Assembly: GCF_039962255.1 (NCBI RefSeq)
Contig: NZ_JAMPKY010000001.1
Coordinates: forward strand, 972,921-1,036,920
Reading direction: 5' to 3'
Source: Leptolyngbya subtilissima AS-A7
Lineage (GTDB): Bacteria; Cyanobacteriota; Cyanobacteriia; Phormidesmidales; Phormidesmidaceae
DNA: 64,000 nucleotides
Shown piece after piece: positions 35,512 to 44,055 of the stretch; within the stretch, counting starts at the first letter, position 1, and the number at the start of each line of letters is the position of its first letter. The notes under the pieces are model-generated. The model did no database searches, was not told where the DNA came from, and was given only the letters and a program-made list of their open reading frames with translations. A program made the translations under genes and the position numbers.

Positions 35512-36213
35512 CTAAGCGTCCCACTTCACCTTAAAGAGGCGAAACAGCTCATAGTCTTTGGTAGAAACGACCCGTGCGCCTTCGGCTTTGGCTAGGGCGG
35601 GCCAGCGATCGAGGGGTTCTAAATACACCTCGGCTCCTAAGTAGGTTTCGAGAATGGCCCAGGGTTCGGCCAGCTCGGCTTCGGGGTTGATGGCGTCGAA
35701 CAAAAACCAGCCGCCGGGCTTGAGGACCTTTTTCACCTGTTGCAGCACCGTGGCCCAATAGTCGGCGGGGTAGTAGCAGCTGACGCCCGTGGCGATCGCC
35801 ATATCGAAGGTGTGAGGCTCATACTCCAACCGGTGGGCAGGGCCTTGGGTGACGCCCTTAAACAGCTTCGAGTTGAGCTGGGGGCCGCGAGCGGTCAGCG
35901 CAGCGCAAGCCACTGAGCTAATTTCGTGGCCCTGAAACAGCGCCTCCCAGTCCCGCCAGGGGTAGATCAAAAAGCTGATGCCGCAGCCGATATCGAGGCA
36001 GCGATCGCGCTTGCGGGGCTTCACCGACTCCCAAAAGGGGGTTGAGATACGCGGCGTCAGCGTACCGGCAATCCAGTCTTGGAACACCGCCATTTCTTCT
36101 ACCTCGGAGGGTAGGTCAAAAGCTTTGCCGCCAAACTCGTGGTCGTAGCGTCGGGCCACGGCCTGCACCTGGGTGCCCCAGGGGGAGGGGTCAGCGGCGG
36201 GCAGGCGGCTCAT
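35512..36213 (-). CDS. Class I SAM-dependent methyltransferase
   Basis: The 233-residue protein has SAM-binding motif I, DRCLDIGCGISFLIYPW (about residues 70-86). It also has the acidic residue after strand 2 (GHEISS), the FDMAIATGVSCYYPADYW block, and KKVLKPGGWFLFDAINPEAE, typical of class I methyltransferases acting on small molecules. The N-terminal segment YDHEFGGKAFDLPSEVEEM is found in cyanobacterial homologues. The substrate is unknown. The start overlaps the stop of the preceding small gene by four bases (36210-36213), so the two are translationally coupled. Confidence 0.85.
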   Translation of the reverse strand: MSRLPAADPSPWGTQVQAVARRYDHEFGGKAFDLPSEVEEMAVFQDWIAGTLTPRISTPFWESVKPRKRDRCLDIGCGISFLIYPWRDWEALFQGHEISSVACAALTARGPQLNSKLFKGVTQGPAHRLEYEPHTFDMAIATGVSCYYPADYWATVLQQVKKVLKPGGWFLFDAINPEAELAEPWAILETYLGAEVYLEPLDRWPALAKAEGARVVSTKDYELFRLFKVKWDA

Positions 36214-36392
36214 CCTTTCAGAGCCCGGCTAAAGTTCTGGCGGTACGACTTGTTAAGGGCCAAAAACAGCGGCCACAGCAGGGTGAACTTAACCCTGCCA
36301 TCGGTAAAGTTGGTGCGGTTGAACCCTGTCCAAAACTTAAAGGCGCCGCCGCCATAGATAACGGCTAACAAAAGCGCGATCAATGTACCCAT
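36210..36392 (-). CDS. Small basic membrane protein coupled to the methyltransferase
   Basis: The 60-residue product has one hydrophobic segment at its N-terminus (MGTLIALLLAVIYGGGAFKFW) and a basic tail NKSYRQNFSRALKG with a second weakly hydrophobic stretch (LLWPLFLAL). The ATG at 36392 is preceded eight bases upstream by AAAGGAG. A GTG two codons earlier is too close to that site. It is a type conserved in cyanobacteria as far as I recall, without known function. Its stop overlaps the methyltransferase start, suggesting a shared operon and perhaps a membrane tether for that enzyme. Confidence 0.65.
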   Translation of the reverse strand: MGTLIALLLAVIYGGGAFKFWTGFNRTNFTDGRVKFTLLWPLFLALNKSYRQNFSRALKG

Positions 36393-36711
36393 AGTCACTG
36401 CTCCTTTCTACCCGGTTCACCTATGCTTCTACAATACCAACGTTGCTCCTGGTTGCCCGCCATTGCCTTACTTTTTCAAACGTTTGCTCCCAAGACGCGG
36501 CGGGAGAGAACGGTCGTGGCAGGGCGAAACTGATCTTACCCGTGGTAAAGCATAGATCGTGTACATTTACTCTAATCTATCTTTGAGTAGATCAACGGCG
36601 GAGTAACGTTATGGATATCCCTGTCGATGGTTGTGTTCGGTGTTTGGTTGAGCGCCCTAGCTAGAGCTGGGGCAACCCCATCAGGAATGTTTACGCAGCA
36701 AGGAGACTCTA
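36393..36711. other. Divergent promoter region
   Basis: This 319-base gap separates the minus-strand small protein gene from the plus-strand guanylyltransferase gene. It is more AT-rich than its surroundings and has AAGGAG at 36700-36705 as the ribosome-binding site of the plus-strand gene. No RNA gene or clear operator was recognised. Confidence 0.5.
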
Positions 36712-39243
36712 ATGCGCGCAGTGCTAATGGCCGGTGGTTCAGGAACCCGTTTACGGCCTCTAACCTGTGACTTGCCCAAGCCCATGGTGCCGATCCTTAA
36801 CCGCCCCATCGCTGAACACATCGTCAATCTGCTCAAGCGCCACGGTATTGATGAGGTGATCGCCACCCTCTTTTACCTGCCCGATGTGATGCGCAACTAC
36901 TTTAGCGACGGCCGTGATTTTGGCGTGCAGATGACCTACGCCGTCGAAGAAGACCAGCCCCTGGGCACGGCGGGCTGCGTCAAGAATATTGCCGACCTGC
37001 TCACCGACACATTTTTGGTGATTAGCGGCGACAGCGTCACCGACTTTGATCTCACTGCGGCGATCGCGTTTCACCGGCAAAAGGGTGCTAAAGCTACTTT
37101 GGTGCTGACTCGGGTGCCCAACCCGATCGAGTTTGGCGTGGTGATCACCGACGAAGAGGGGCGCATCAAGCGGTTTCTAGAAAAGCCCTCCACCAGCGAA
37201 ATTTTTTCTGACACGGTGAATACCGGCACCTATATCTTCGAACCCGAGGTGCTTGACTACCTGCCCGACAACGAAGAGTCTGACTTCTCCAAGGATCTGT
37301 TTCCCCTGCTGTTGGAGAAGGGGGAGCCGATGTATGGCTACGTAGCTAGCGGCTACTGGTGTGATGTCGGCCACCTAGAGGCCTACCGTGAGGCCCAGTA
37401 CGATGCCCTGTACCGCAAAGTGGCGGTCAATTATGCATACCCTGAGACATCTCCCGGCGTGTGGATCGGTGACAATACCCAGATAGATCCAACGGTTCAG
37501 ATTCAGCCGCCGGTGATGATTGGCAACAACTGCCGCATCGGTGCCCGCACGGTGCTCGAACCGGGCACCGTGATTGGTGACAACATCACCATCGGTTGCG
37601 ATGCCGACCTCAAGCGACCGATCGTCTGGAATGGCGCGATTGTGGGCGATGAGGTGCACCTGCGGGCCTGCACCATTGCCCGAGGGGCGCGGGTTGACCG
37701 CCGCTCCCACGTGCTGGAGGGGGCGGTGATCGGTCCCTTGTCTTCGGTGGGCGAAGAGGCGCAAATCAGCCCTGGCGTGCGAGTCTGGCCGAGCAAGCAA
37801 ATCGAGTCAGGTGCAACGTTGAACATCAACCTTATCTGGGGCAACACGGCGCAGCGCAATCTGTTTGGCCAGCGGGGGGTGGCTGGGCTAGCCAATATCG
37901 ACATCACCCCCGAGTTTGCGGTCAAGCTGGGGGCGGCCTACGGGTCAACCCTCAAGCCCGGCTCTCACGTCACGGTGTCGCGCGATCAGCGCAGCATCTC
38001 ACGCATGGTGTCGCGATCGCTGATCGCGGGCCTGATGTCAGTCGGCATCAACATCCAAAACCTAGAGGCGACGGCAATTCCGGTGGCCCGCAGCATGCTG
38101 GCGGCGATGGGCGTCGCTGGAGGCATTCACGTGCGGCTGCACCCCGATCGCCCCGACTACGTGCTGATTGAATTCTTTGACGAGAAGGGTATCGATATCT
38201 CTAAGGGCAAAGAGAAGAAAATCGAGGGCGCCTACTTTAAGGAAGATTTGCGGCGATCGCCCGTCCACGAAATTGGCACCGTCACCAATCCCACCGATGT
38301 CGTCTCCACCTACACCACCGCCTTTGAGAAGCACCTCAATATTCAGGCCGTGACCAACAGCCAGGCCAAGGTGGTGATCGACTACCTCTACGCCGTGGCC
38401 GGGGCGGTGCTGCCCCAGATTCTTGGCAAGTTTGATTGCGACGCAGTGGTGCTCAACGCCAGCCTGCGTCAGGTTGCCCTCTCCAACGACGAGCGCGAGG
38501 TCATGCTCAGCCAGCTTGGTCAGGTGGTGCAAGCGCTGCGGGCCACCTTCGGGGCCCAGGTGTCGGCCAACGGCGAACAGCTGATTTTGGTGGATGAGGT
38601 AGGCACCCGCATTCGCGGCGAAGTGCTGACCTCGCTGATGGCCCACATGATGCTGACTACCAACCCCCGCGGCACCATTGTGGTGCCGGTGCACACCTCA
38701 GGAGCGATCGAGCACATCGCCCGCCGTCACGACGGTCGAGTGATTCGCACTAAGGCCAACCCCACTGCCCTGATGGAAGCCTGTCAGAGCAATCCCAACG
38801 TGGTGCTGGGCGGCAGCGGCGAGATGGGCTTTATCTTCCCCGAGCTGCACCCCGGCTTTGACGCCATGTTCTGCATTGCCAAGCTGATTGAGATTTTGAG
38901 CCTGCAGCAGCGATCGCTCGGCCAGATCTGGTCAGACCTGCCTCGCATGGCCTACCGTATGCAAACCCTGCGCTGCCCCTGGACGGTGAAAGGTGCTCTG
39001 ATGCGCTATTTGGTAGAAGATAACCCGCCCGAGCGTCTAGAGCTGATCGACGGCGTTAAAATCTTAGGTGACAACCCCGACGATTGGGTGCTGGTGCTGC
39101 CCGACGCGGGCGAGCCCCTGGTACACATCTACGGCAACAGCCAGAGCCGCGAATGGCTCGACTGCACCCTGGCCAAATACCAGCAGCACGTCCAAACCTT
39201 CATTGAGAAAGAACAGGGGATCAAGGAGCCCATGCCGCTATGA
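36712..39243 (+). CDS. Mannose-1-phosphate guanylyltransferase-like protein fused to a degenerate phosphomannomutase half
   Basis: The 843-residue protein has three parts. Residues 1-230 are a nucleotidyltransferase with MRAVLMAGGSGTRLRPLT, LPKPMVPI and ISGDSVTDFD. Residues 255-370 are left-handed beta-helix hexapeptides (MIGNNCRIGARTVLEPGTVI). Residues 375-835 resemble phosphomannomutase/phosphoglucomutase. In the last part the phosphoserine loop, normally TASHNP after GG, reads GGIHVRLHPDRPDYVL (about 470). The metal loop, normally DxDxDR, reads GGSGEMGFIFPE (about 700). The mutase half therefore lacks its catalytic serine and metal ligands and should be inactive as a mutase. The protein probably makes a GDP- or other NDP-sugar for glycans. 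ssb overlaps its stop by four bases. Confidence 0.9.
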   Translation: MRAVLMAGGSGTRLRPLTCDLPKPMVPILNRPIAEHIVNLLKRHGIDEVIATLFYLPDVMRNYFSDGRDFGVQMTYAVEEDQPLGTAGCVKNIADLLTDTFLVISGDSVTDFDLTAAIAFHRQKGAKATLVLTRVPNPIEFGVVITDEEGRIKRFLEKPSTSEIFSDTVNTGTYIFEPEVLDYLPDNEESDFSKDLFPLLLEKGEPMYGYVASGYWCDVGHLEAYREAQYDALYRKVAVNYAYPETSPGVWIGDNTQIDPTVQIQPPVMIGNNCRIGARTVLEPGTVIGDNITIGCDADLKRPIVWNGAIVGDEVHLRACTIARGARVDRRSHVLEGAVIGPLSSVGEEAQISPGVRVWPSKQIESGATLNINLIWGNTAQRNLFGQRGVAGLANIDITPEFAVKLGAAYGSTLKPGSHVTVSRDQRSISRMVSRSLIAGLMSVGINIQNLEATAIPVARSMLAAMGVAGGIHVRLHPDRPDYVLIEFFDEKGIDISKGKEKKIEGAYFKEDLRRSPVHEIGTVTNPTDVVSTYTTAFEKHLNIQAVTNSQAKVVIDYLYAVAGAVLPQILGKFDCDAVVLNASLRQVALSNDEREVMLSQLGQVVQALRATFGAQVSANGEQLILVDEVGTRIRGEVLTSLMAHMMLTTNPRGTIVVPVHTSGAIEHIARRHDGRVIRTKANPTALMEACQSNPNVVLGGSGEMGFIFPELHPGFDAMFCIAKLIEILSLQQRSLGQIWSDLPRMAYRMQTLRCPWTVKGALMRYLVEDNPPERLELIDGVKILGDNPDDWVLVLPDAGEPLVHIYGNSQSREWLDCTLAKYQQHVQTFIEKEQGIKEPMPL

Positions 39244-39707
39244 ACAATTGCCTACTAATGGCCGAGATCGTGCAGTCGCCCCAGCTGCGCTACACCTCCG
39301 ACAATCAAACTCCCGTGGCCGAGTTTGTGGTGCAGTTTCCAGGGTTAAAAGAGGGCGACCCCTCCTCGCAGATGAAGGTGGTCGGTTGGGGCAACCTAGC
39401 CCAAGACATTCAGGCCCAGTACCATGCGGGCCAGCGAGTGCTGCTAGAAGGCCGCCTAGCCATGAACGTGGTCGATAGCCCCCAAGGCTACAAAGAAAAG
39501 CAGGTCGAAATGACCGTGCAGCGCATCTACGCAGTGGGTGAGCTCAACACCATGCCCATGGCTCCCCCAGCCGCCGTTGCAGTTCCTGTGGCCACGCCTA
39601 GTCCGGCGGCCTCCCGCCTGGCAGCCACTCGTCCGGCAGCCCCGGCGGCTCCAGCAACCCCACCGCCGTCCACCCCTGCCCCCAGCTACGACGATATTCC
39701 CTTTTGA
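39240..39707 (+). CDS. ssb: Single-stranded DNA-binding protein
   Basis: The 155-residue protein has an OB fold (residues 1-102) with VAEFVVQFPG, VVGWGNLAQDI and VLLEGRLAMN. A Pro/Ala-rich linker follows, and the acidic tip DDIPF is the usual docking site for DNA repair and replication partners. The conserved start is MNNCLLMAEIVQSPQLRYT. The start codon overlaps the stop of the guanylyltransferase gene (ATGA), which couples an essential DNA protein to sugar-nucleotide synthesis at the translational level. A strong terminator follows at 39782-39822. The conserved tip supports a functional SSB; another ssb copy elsewhere cannot be excluded. Confidence 0.93.
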   Translation: MNNCLLMAEIVQSPQLRYTSDNQTPVAEFVVQFPGLKEGDPSSQMKVVGWGNLAQDIQAQYHAGQRVLLEGRLAMNVVDSPQGYKEKQVEMTVQRIYAVGELNTMPMAPPAAVAVPVATPSPAASRLAATRPAAPAAPATPPPSTPAPSYDDIPF

Positions 39708-39781
39708 TCAAGATAAAAGGGAATGTATAAAGTTGCTGGGTAAAAGCAAAAGCACCGATACACCTTGAGTCAAGGTTTTAG

Positions 39782-39822
39782 AAAGTCGTCTACAGAATGT
39801 AAAGCTGTAGACGACTTTTTTC
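39782..39822 (+). terminator. Rho-independent terminator after ssb
   Basis: AAAGTCGTCTACAG (39782-39795) pairs with CTGTAGACGACTTT (39805-39818), with a nine-base loop and a run of six T at the 3' side. This is a textbook intrinsic terminator for the guanylyltransferase-ssb transcript. Confidence 0.9.
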
Positions 39823-40151
39823 GGTATAAGTTTTGTGCATATTTTTTGTAAAGTTATAGTCTCAAAAATGTTACGAGTGAAGATTTAACGAAGGCATTTA
39901 TAAAAATCAGATTTTTGTCATGATTTAGGGCTTTCCCTACGGTATTGAGCCATCGCTCAGCCATTTGGTGACCAATTGCCAATTTTGTTAGATGAAGATG
40001 GCCTAGCAATTTCTAGTTCCAATAAATTTGTAACGCGCTTGTGCGTGAAGGGAAAAGAGGTGTTTTTGTTGTATATCTGGGCACACTTAACTAGTCAATC
40101 CAACAGAGCGCCTTTCCGGAACTTCTGTTCACACAGCATCTGCCCAAAAGT
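39823..40151. other. AT-rich intergenic region
   Basis: These 329 bases are clearly lower in GC than the flanking genes. I see no RNA gene, no repeat arms and no convincing frame. The promoter of the DUF3095-like gene should be here. The composition change marks the start of a more accessory segment. Confidence 0.45.
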
Positions 40152-41439
40152 ATGTCTACAGAACGTTTCTATGCCAACCTTCCTGCCATAGACAATTTGC
40201 TCAGTGCAATTGATGCCAACAATCTGCTGCCAGTACCAAGTGACTGGTACATCATCATCGCGGATGTTAGGGGTTCTACGGAGGCCATTGAGGCCGGTCG
40301 CTATAAGGAAGTCAATCTTTTAGGCGCTTCTTCCATTGCGGCGGTACTCAACGCGGTTAAACCGTTGGAGATTCCCTATGTTTTTGGCGGAGATGGGGCT
40401 TCTCTTCTGATTCCCCCTACTGTGTTAGAGAAGGTAAAGTCGCCTCTGCTAGCCCTTCAACAGCTAGCCCAAACGGAATTTAACCTTGAGCTGCGGGTGG
40501 GAATTGTTCCAGTGACAACGGCTAGCCAAGCAGGGTTTGAGGTGAAGCTGGCAAAGCTCAAGGTGGCAGAGCAGTATCACCAGGCTGTTTTTGTCGGCGG
40601 GGGATTAAACCACGCAACGGAATTAGTGAAATTTTCTGAAACGGCTGGTCGCTATCAAATCAGTGATGCCAAGATTTCCGAGGCGAATCTGGCAGGATTG
40701 GAGTGTCGCTGGCAAGACATTGCCAGCAGGTATGGGGAAACGGTAACGCTGCTGGTGCTAGCAACCGCCCATAGCCTAGCGGCAAATAATGCCTTGTATC
40801 ACGATGTGCTTGAGAAGATCCAGGAGATCTATGGTACTGAGGATGACTTTCATCCAGTTGGGCTACAGAATCTCAATCTATCCCTAAGAACTGAAAAACT
40901 GCTTCCCCAAGCCAAGCTGCGATCGCAGCCTTCCAATTGGCTATCTCGCTGGCGCTATATCTGGAACCTCAAGATCGATAACATTTTGGGTTCGATCTAT
41001 ATGCGGTTTAACTTTAAAGTTGGCGGTATCAACTGGGGCTCGTATAAGCAGTTGGTGCAGGCTGCTAGTGACTACAAAAAATTTGATGACATGTTGCGGA
41101 TGATCATCTCAGGCGATACCAATCAGCGAGAAAAGCTGACTGACTACCTTGAGACTCAATCGCGCGAAGGCAACCTTGTCTATGGCATACATGTTTCCAG
41201 ATCGAGCTTTGATGACGTGTTTAGTATTTGAGCGCAGTGGGCGTGAGGTTCACTTTGTCGATGGGGCTGATGGCGGCTACGCTTTGGCTGCTAAGCCGCT
41301 GAAGGAAAAGCTAAAGCGAAAAGCAGCTAACTGGCAAGCCTATACCCGCATGGTAGGGCTTCGTGAAAAACTATCTAGCCAAGGACAAAATTCAAATCTT
41401 AGCTCTCAAGAAAAGGGTGAGGCAGCCTGTATTGATTAG
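40152..41439 (+). pseudogene. DUF3095-type cyclase-like protein, frameshifted near the 3' end
   Basis: The first frame runs from 40152 to a TGA at 41229-41231 (359 codons). The natural C-terminus continues in the +1-shifted frame from about 41203 to the TAG at 41437-41439, reading [25 protein letters not shown] and onward. The join is at GTTTCC-A-GATCGAGC; one extra base there breaks the gene. The N-terminus WYIIIADVRGSTEAIEAGRY and the later YVFGGDGASLLIP resemble the metal-binding strands of class III nucleotide cyclases. The DUF3095 assignment and cyclase likeness are from pattern memory. Codon use and GC are lower than in the neighbours. It may be a pseudogene, a sequencing error, or a protein with a dispensable tail. 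Confidence 0.7.
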
Positions 41440-41585
41440 GCTGTAATGACATACAGCGCCTTCTTATTCGTTGTAGAGATGCATTGATGTTGTAGAAGAG
41501 AGAAAGCTTGACTTAGCGGATCTTTTTGCCTAGAAATAGCTGAGCATATTTAGATTTTGTGCATGGATAAGGAAGGTAAGAAAAA

Positions 41586-41636
41586 GGGCGTGAAACTAAC
41601 ATTTTGTGGGAACAATATCGATTCTTGATCACGCCC
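41586..41636. terminator. Possible terminator-like stem
   Basis: GGGCGTGA (41586-41593) and TCACGCCC (41629-41636) are perfect complements, preceded by five A and followed by four A. The 35-base loop is long for an intrinsic terminator. It sits between the convergent DUF3095-like and FMN-binding genes. Confidence 0.3.
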
Positions 41637-41657
41637 AAAAGCTGATTTATCAACACA

Positions 41658-42317
41658 TTATCCCCGCCGATAGCGCTGGGCATAGTCAGGAATTGCGACT
41701 TTCGGCGAGCACTGGGGATCGTTGATGGGGGCAGCGGCGGTGACCGCTAGGGGAATTTCCCCTGCCCAGACTGGCAGGGCATAGTCGGCAGCGGCATCGA
41801 GGGGTGGACCGCTGCGCACTTTAACCGAGGCCTCGGCAATAGGCAGGGCCAGCACCAGGGTACCCACCAATTCTGAGGCGGTGGGAGGGCGCACTTCATC
41901 CCAACGGCCAGGTACAACGTGGTCGGTAAAAGCTTTAAGCGCCGTCAGTTTTTCGTTGGCATCGTCTACCCGGGTGGCGGTGCCAAACAGCACCACCGAG
42001 CGGTAATTCATGGAGTGGTGAAACGCCGATCGCGCCAGCACCAGCCCATCGAGCAGGGTGACGGTGAGGCAGACCTCCACCCCCTGCTCCAGAGTGGTCA
42101 ACAGGCGGCTGGCAGGGGAGCCGTGAATGTAGACCCGATCGCCCATGCGACCGTAGGCGGTGGGTATGACAAAGGGTTGTCCCTGAGCAACAAAGCCTAA
42201 GTGACAGACCAGGCCCTCATCGAGAATGGTATGGACCTGGGGGCGATCGTAGCTGCCTCGCTGGGGGAGGCGCTTGACCTGGGTGCGAGGGGTGGGGGAG
42301 AAGGATGCTGGGGACAT
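41658..42317 (-). CDS. Pyridoxamine 5'-phosphate oxidase-like FMN-binding protein
   Basis: From the ATG at 42317 the product is 219 residues. It has the split-barrel flavin-binding fold of the NimA/PNPOx-like group: GSYDRPQVHTILDEGLVCHLGFV, then PFVIPTAYGRMGDRVYIHGSPASRLL, then SAFHHSMNYRSVVLFGTA and TDHVVPGRWDEVRPP. These proteins bind FMN or haem and are poorly characterised; some reduce nitro-compounds. The start is placed after a Pro/Ser/Thr-rich stretch that is only the translated G-rich repeat (42302-42370). It is the last gene of a minus-strand run with transglutaminase and GNAT genes, facing a MocR/PdxR-type regulator. That context hints at vitamin B6 or amine metabolism but does not prove it. 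Confidence 0.82.
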   Translation of the reverse strand: MSPASFSPTPRTQVKRLPQRGSYDRPQVHTILDEGLVCHLGFVAQGQPFVIPTAYGRMGDRVYIHGSPASRLLTTLEQGVEVCLTVTLLDGLVLARSAFHHSMNYRSVVLFGTATRVDDANEKLTALKAFTDHVVPGRWDEVRPPTASELVGTLVLALPIAEASVKVRSGPPLDAAADYALPVWAGEIPLAVTAAAPINDPQCSPKVAIPDYAQRYRRG

Positions 42318-42370
42318 AGGGGTGGATGGGTAAGGGGTGGATGGGCTAAAGGGCGGCGGGCAGGTGGGCA
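42302..42370. repeat. G-rich GGGTGGATGGGT-type stretch
   Basis: GGGGTGGATGGGTAAGGGGTGGATGGGC (written as two units, GGGGTGGATGGGTA and AGGGGTGGATGGGC) overlaps the start of the FMN-binding gene and the end of the transglutaminase gene. It belongs with the G-rich repeats at 26435, 54078, 56255 and 56594, though without a clear complementary arm here. Confidence 0.5.
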
Positions 42371-42969
42371 ATTAGGTCGGCGGTGGTGGGGTGGGTTTGT
42401 AGGGTGGTGACGACTAGAGGGTGGGGTTGAGTGTAGATAGTGGGATAGTCAACTTCGCCGAGGTGGGGGCGGATGGGGAAGGCGAGCTGTTCGCGATCAC
42501 CGTTAAACTCGGCCTGCACCCCAGGCTTATTGCCCCGCGCGTCGAGCCGCACCCAGCGCTCTAGCTCGGCTAGGTAGACGGCGTTGAGGCCGTGCAGGGT
42601 GTGGTGGGTGGGCTGGGCATCGTCGAACACGAGCCGCTGGTAGCAAAACCCGATGGGGATGCCGCGGTGGCGCAGCAGGGCCGCCAGCAGATGCGCCTTG
42701 GCAAAGCAAAAGCCGTGGCCCTGGGCCAGCACCTCAGAGGCAGCGCAGGTAACGGGGACTGCCTGGATGTCGTAGGTGTGGGCGATCGCATCGCGCACCC
42801 ACTCGTAGACAAGCTTGATCTGCTCTACGGGTGAAGTGGCCGCTGTGGTGAGCGATCGCGCCCGATCAGCAATGACCGGGTGCTCACTATCCACTACCGT
42901 CGATGGCGCCTGATAGTCGGCCAGCCTGGCCGACTCAGAAATTAGAGCAATCGGTAAGGCAATCGACAT
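42346..42969 (-). CDS. Transglutaminase-like cysteine protease-fold protein
   Basis: The 207-residue cytoplasmic protein has the transglutaminase-like core with a complete triad: Cys88 in GHGFCFAKAHLLAALLR, His126 in HTLHGLNAVYL and Asp143 in WVRLDARGNKPG. An upstream helix, IKLVYEWVRDAIAHTYD, is typical of the family. Bacterial members are peptidases, amidases or peptide cross-linkers of mostly unknown substrate. Its ATG immediately follows the TAG of the GNAT gene upstream (TAGATG), so the two are probably co-translated. The end lies 28 bases before the start of the FMN-binding gene. Confidence 0.88.
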   Translation of the reverse strand: MSIALPIALISESARLADYQAPSTVVDSEHPVIADRARSLTTAATSPVEQIKLVYEWVRDAIAHTYDIQAVPVTCAASEVLAQGHGFCFAKAHLLAALLRHRGIPIGFCYQRLVFDDAQPTHHTLHGLNAVYLAELERWVRLDARGNKPGVQAEFNGDREQLAFPIRPHLGEVDYPTIYTQPHPLVVTTLQTHPTTADLIAHLPAAL

Positions 42970-43461
42970 CTAGCCCTCCTGGGATACGAGATTGAGTTCC
43001 ATCAGATTGCTCTCGCTAAAGCCCAGCTTTTGGTAGAGCGACCGCGCCTGGGGGGCGGCATTGAGCACGGCTTTGGTGCAGCCGATTTCTTGGAGATATT
43101 CCACCATTAGCTGGGTCAGCCGGGTGGCAACTCCCTGATTGCGGTAGGCAGGCTCCACATAAACGCCCCAGATGTAACCGTACTGGCGATGGGTGGGTGA
43201 CAAAACTGGGGGATACAGCTCGGCAAAGCGCTGTCCACTGACCGAGCCCACAATGTTTCCCTCAGCCTCAGCGACAAAGGCTTGGTAGTTGAGGGTGCGC
43301 CGGGCCTGATCGATAAACTCCAGCCCTATGGTGAGCCAGTCGGGTTGAATGTCGTTTTCATCCACGCCTAGGTCGCACCACATGCGGTAGAAATGCTGGG
43401 CAATTATGGCATCTTCTGCAGGACTGCTAATTCGAATAGTGATGGGGATTGACATTGACAT
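42970..43461 (-). CDS. GNAT family N-acetyltransferase
   Basis: The 163-residue protein has the GNAT acetyl-CoA-binding motif A, YVEPAYRNQGVATRLTQLMVEYL (about residues 102-124), and the C-terminal block AAPQARSLYQKLGFSESNLMEL. The N-terminus includes AEDAIIAQHFYRMWCDLGV. The substrate, an amine, cannot be deduced. It is directly followed by the transglutaminase gene with no spacing. A second unrelated GNAT gene lies 38 bases upstream on the same strand. Confidence 0.88.
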   Translation of the reverse strand: MSMSIPITIRISSPAEDAIIAQHFYRMWCDLGVDENDIQPDWLTIGLEFIDQARRTLNYQAFVAEAEGNIVGSVSGQRFAELYPPVLSPTHRQYGYIWGVYVEPAYRNQGVATRLTQLMVEYLQEIGCTKAVLNAAPQARSLYQKLGFSESNLMELNLVSQEG

Positions 43462-43499
43462 AATTTTTGCGCGTCAGTCAGGATTTCTCAAAACACAAA

Positions 43500-43943
43500 T
43501 CATGTCAGCGACAATGTGTAGTGATAGAACGCCTCGTCTCGGCAGTAACCCTGCGATTCATAGAGGGATTGAGCCGAGGTATTAGAAATTTGCGTTGATA
43601 GAACAATCCGGGCTGCATCAGTTGCTTGCGCAAATTCTGCTGCTGCATTCAGCAACAGCCCTGCCGTTCCTTTGCGCCTATAAGCTTCTTCTACAAACAA
43701 GTCATTTAAGATCCAAACCCGCTTCATTGATACAGACGAAAACGTGGGATAAAGCTGCGTAAATCCGACAATTTTCTCGCCATGACAGGCCACAAATATC
43801 GTTGAACTGTTTTCCTGAATACGCTTGCTGATGAATGTTTTTGCTGCTTCGAAATCTGGCGAGGCTTGGTAAAAAACTCGATAGTGGTCAAACAGTTTTG
43901 CCACTGCTTCAAGATGCTCAAACCCAGCTTGAAAAACGTTCAT
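43500..43943 (-). CDS. GNAT family N-acetyltransferase (second)
   Basis: From the ATG at 43943 the product is 147 residues. It has the GNAT fold with LNDLFVEEAYRRKGTAGLLLNAAAEFA (motif A) and LSTQISNTSAQSLYESQGYCRDEAFYHY, a common form in small cyanobacterial GNATs. GC content is visibly lower than in its neighbours, and codon use differs, which suggests later acquisition. The start is preceded by GAAAAGAAAAA, a weak ribosome-binding site. The frame is open for 18 codons upstream, but that would intrude on the regulator's promoter. It is divergent from the MocR-type regulator gene. Confidence 0.82.
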   Translation of the reverse strand: MNVFQAGFEHLEAVAKLFDHYRVFYQASPDFEAAKTFISKRIQENSSTIFVACHGEKIVGFTQLYPTFSSVSMKRVWILNDLFVEEAYRRKGTAGLLLNAAAEFAQATDAARIVLSTQISNTSAQSLYESQGYCRDEAFYHYTLSLT

Positions 43944-44055
43944 TTTTTCTTTTCTGAAAGCTTTGCTTAGAATAGAGGCGAAATTGGAGAGCCACAAGAG
44001 CCAATTTTGGCTAAACCGGCCAGTCCACTTTGCTCGTTCCTATGGGTTCACCCCG

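Noticed and set aside
39976..40191. Possible small gene before the DUF3095-like gene
   Set aside because: The frame overlaps the start of the DUF3095-like gene, has no ribosome-binding site and shows no conserved features.
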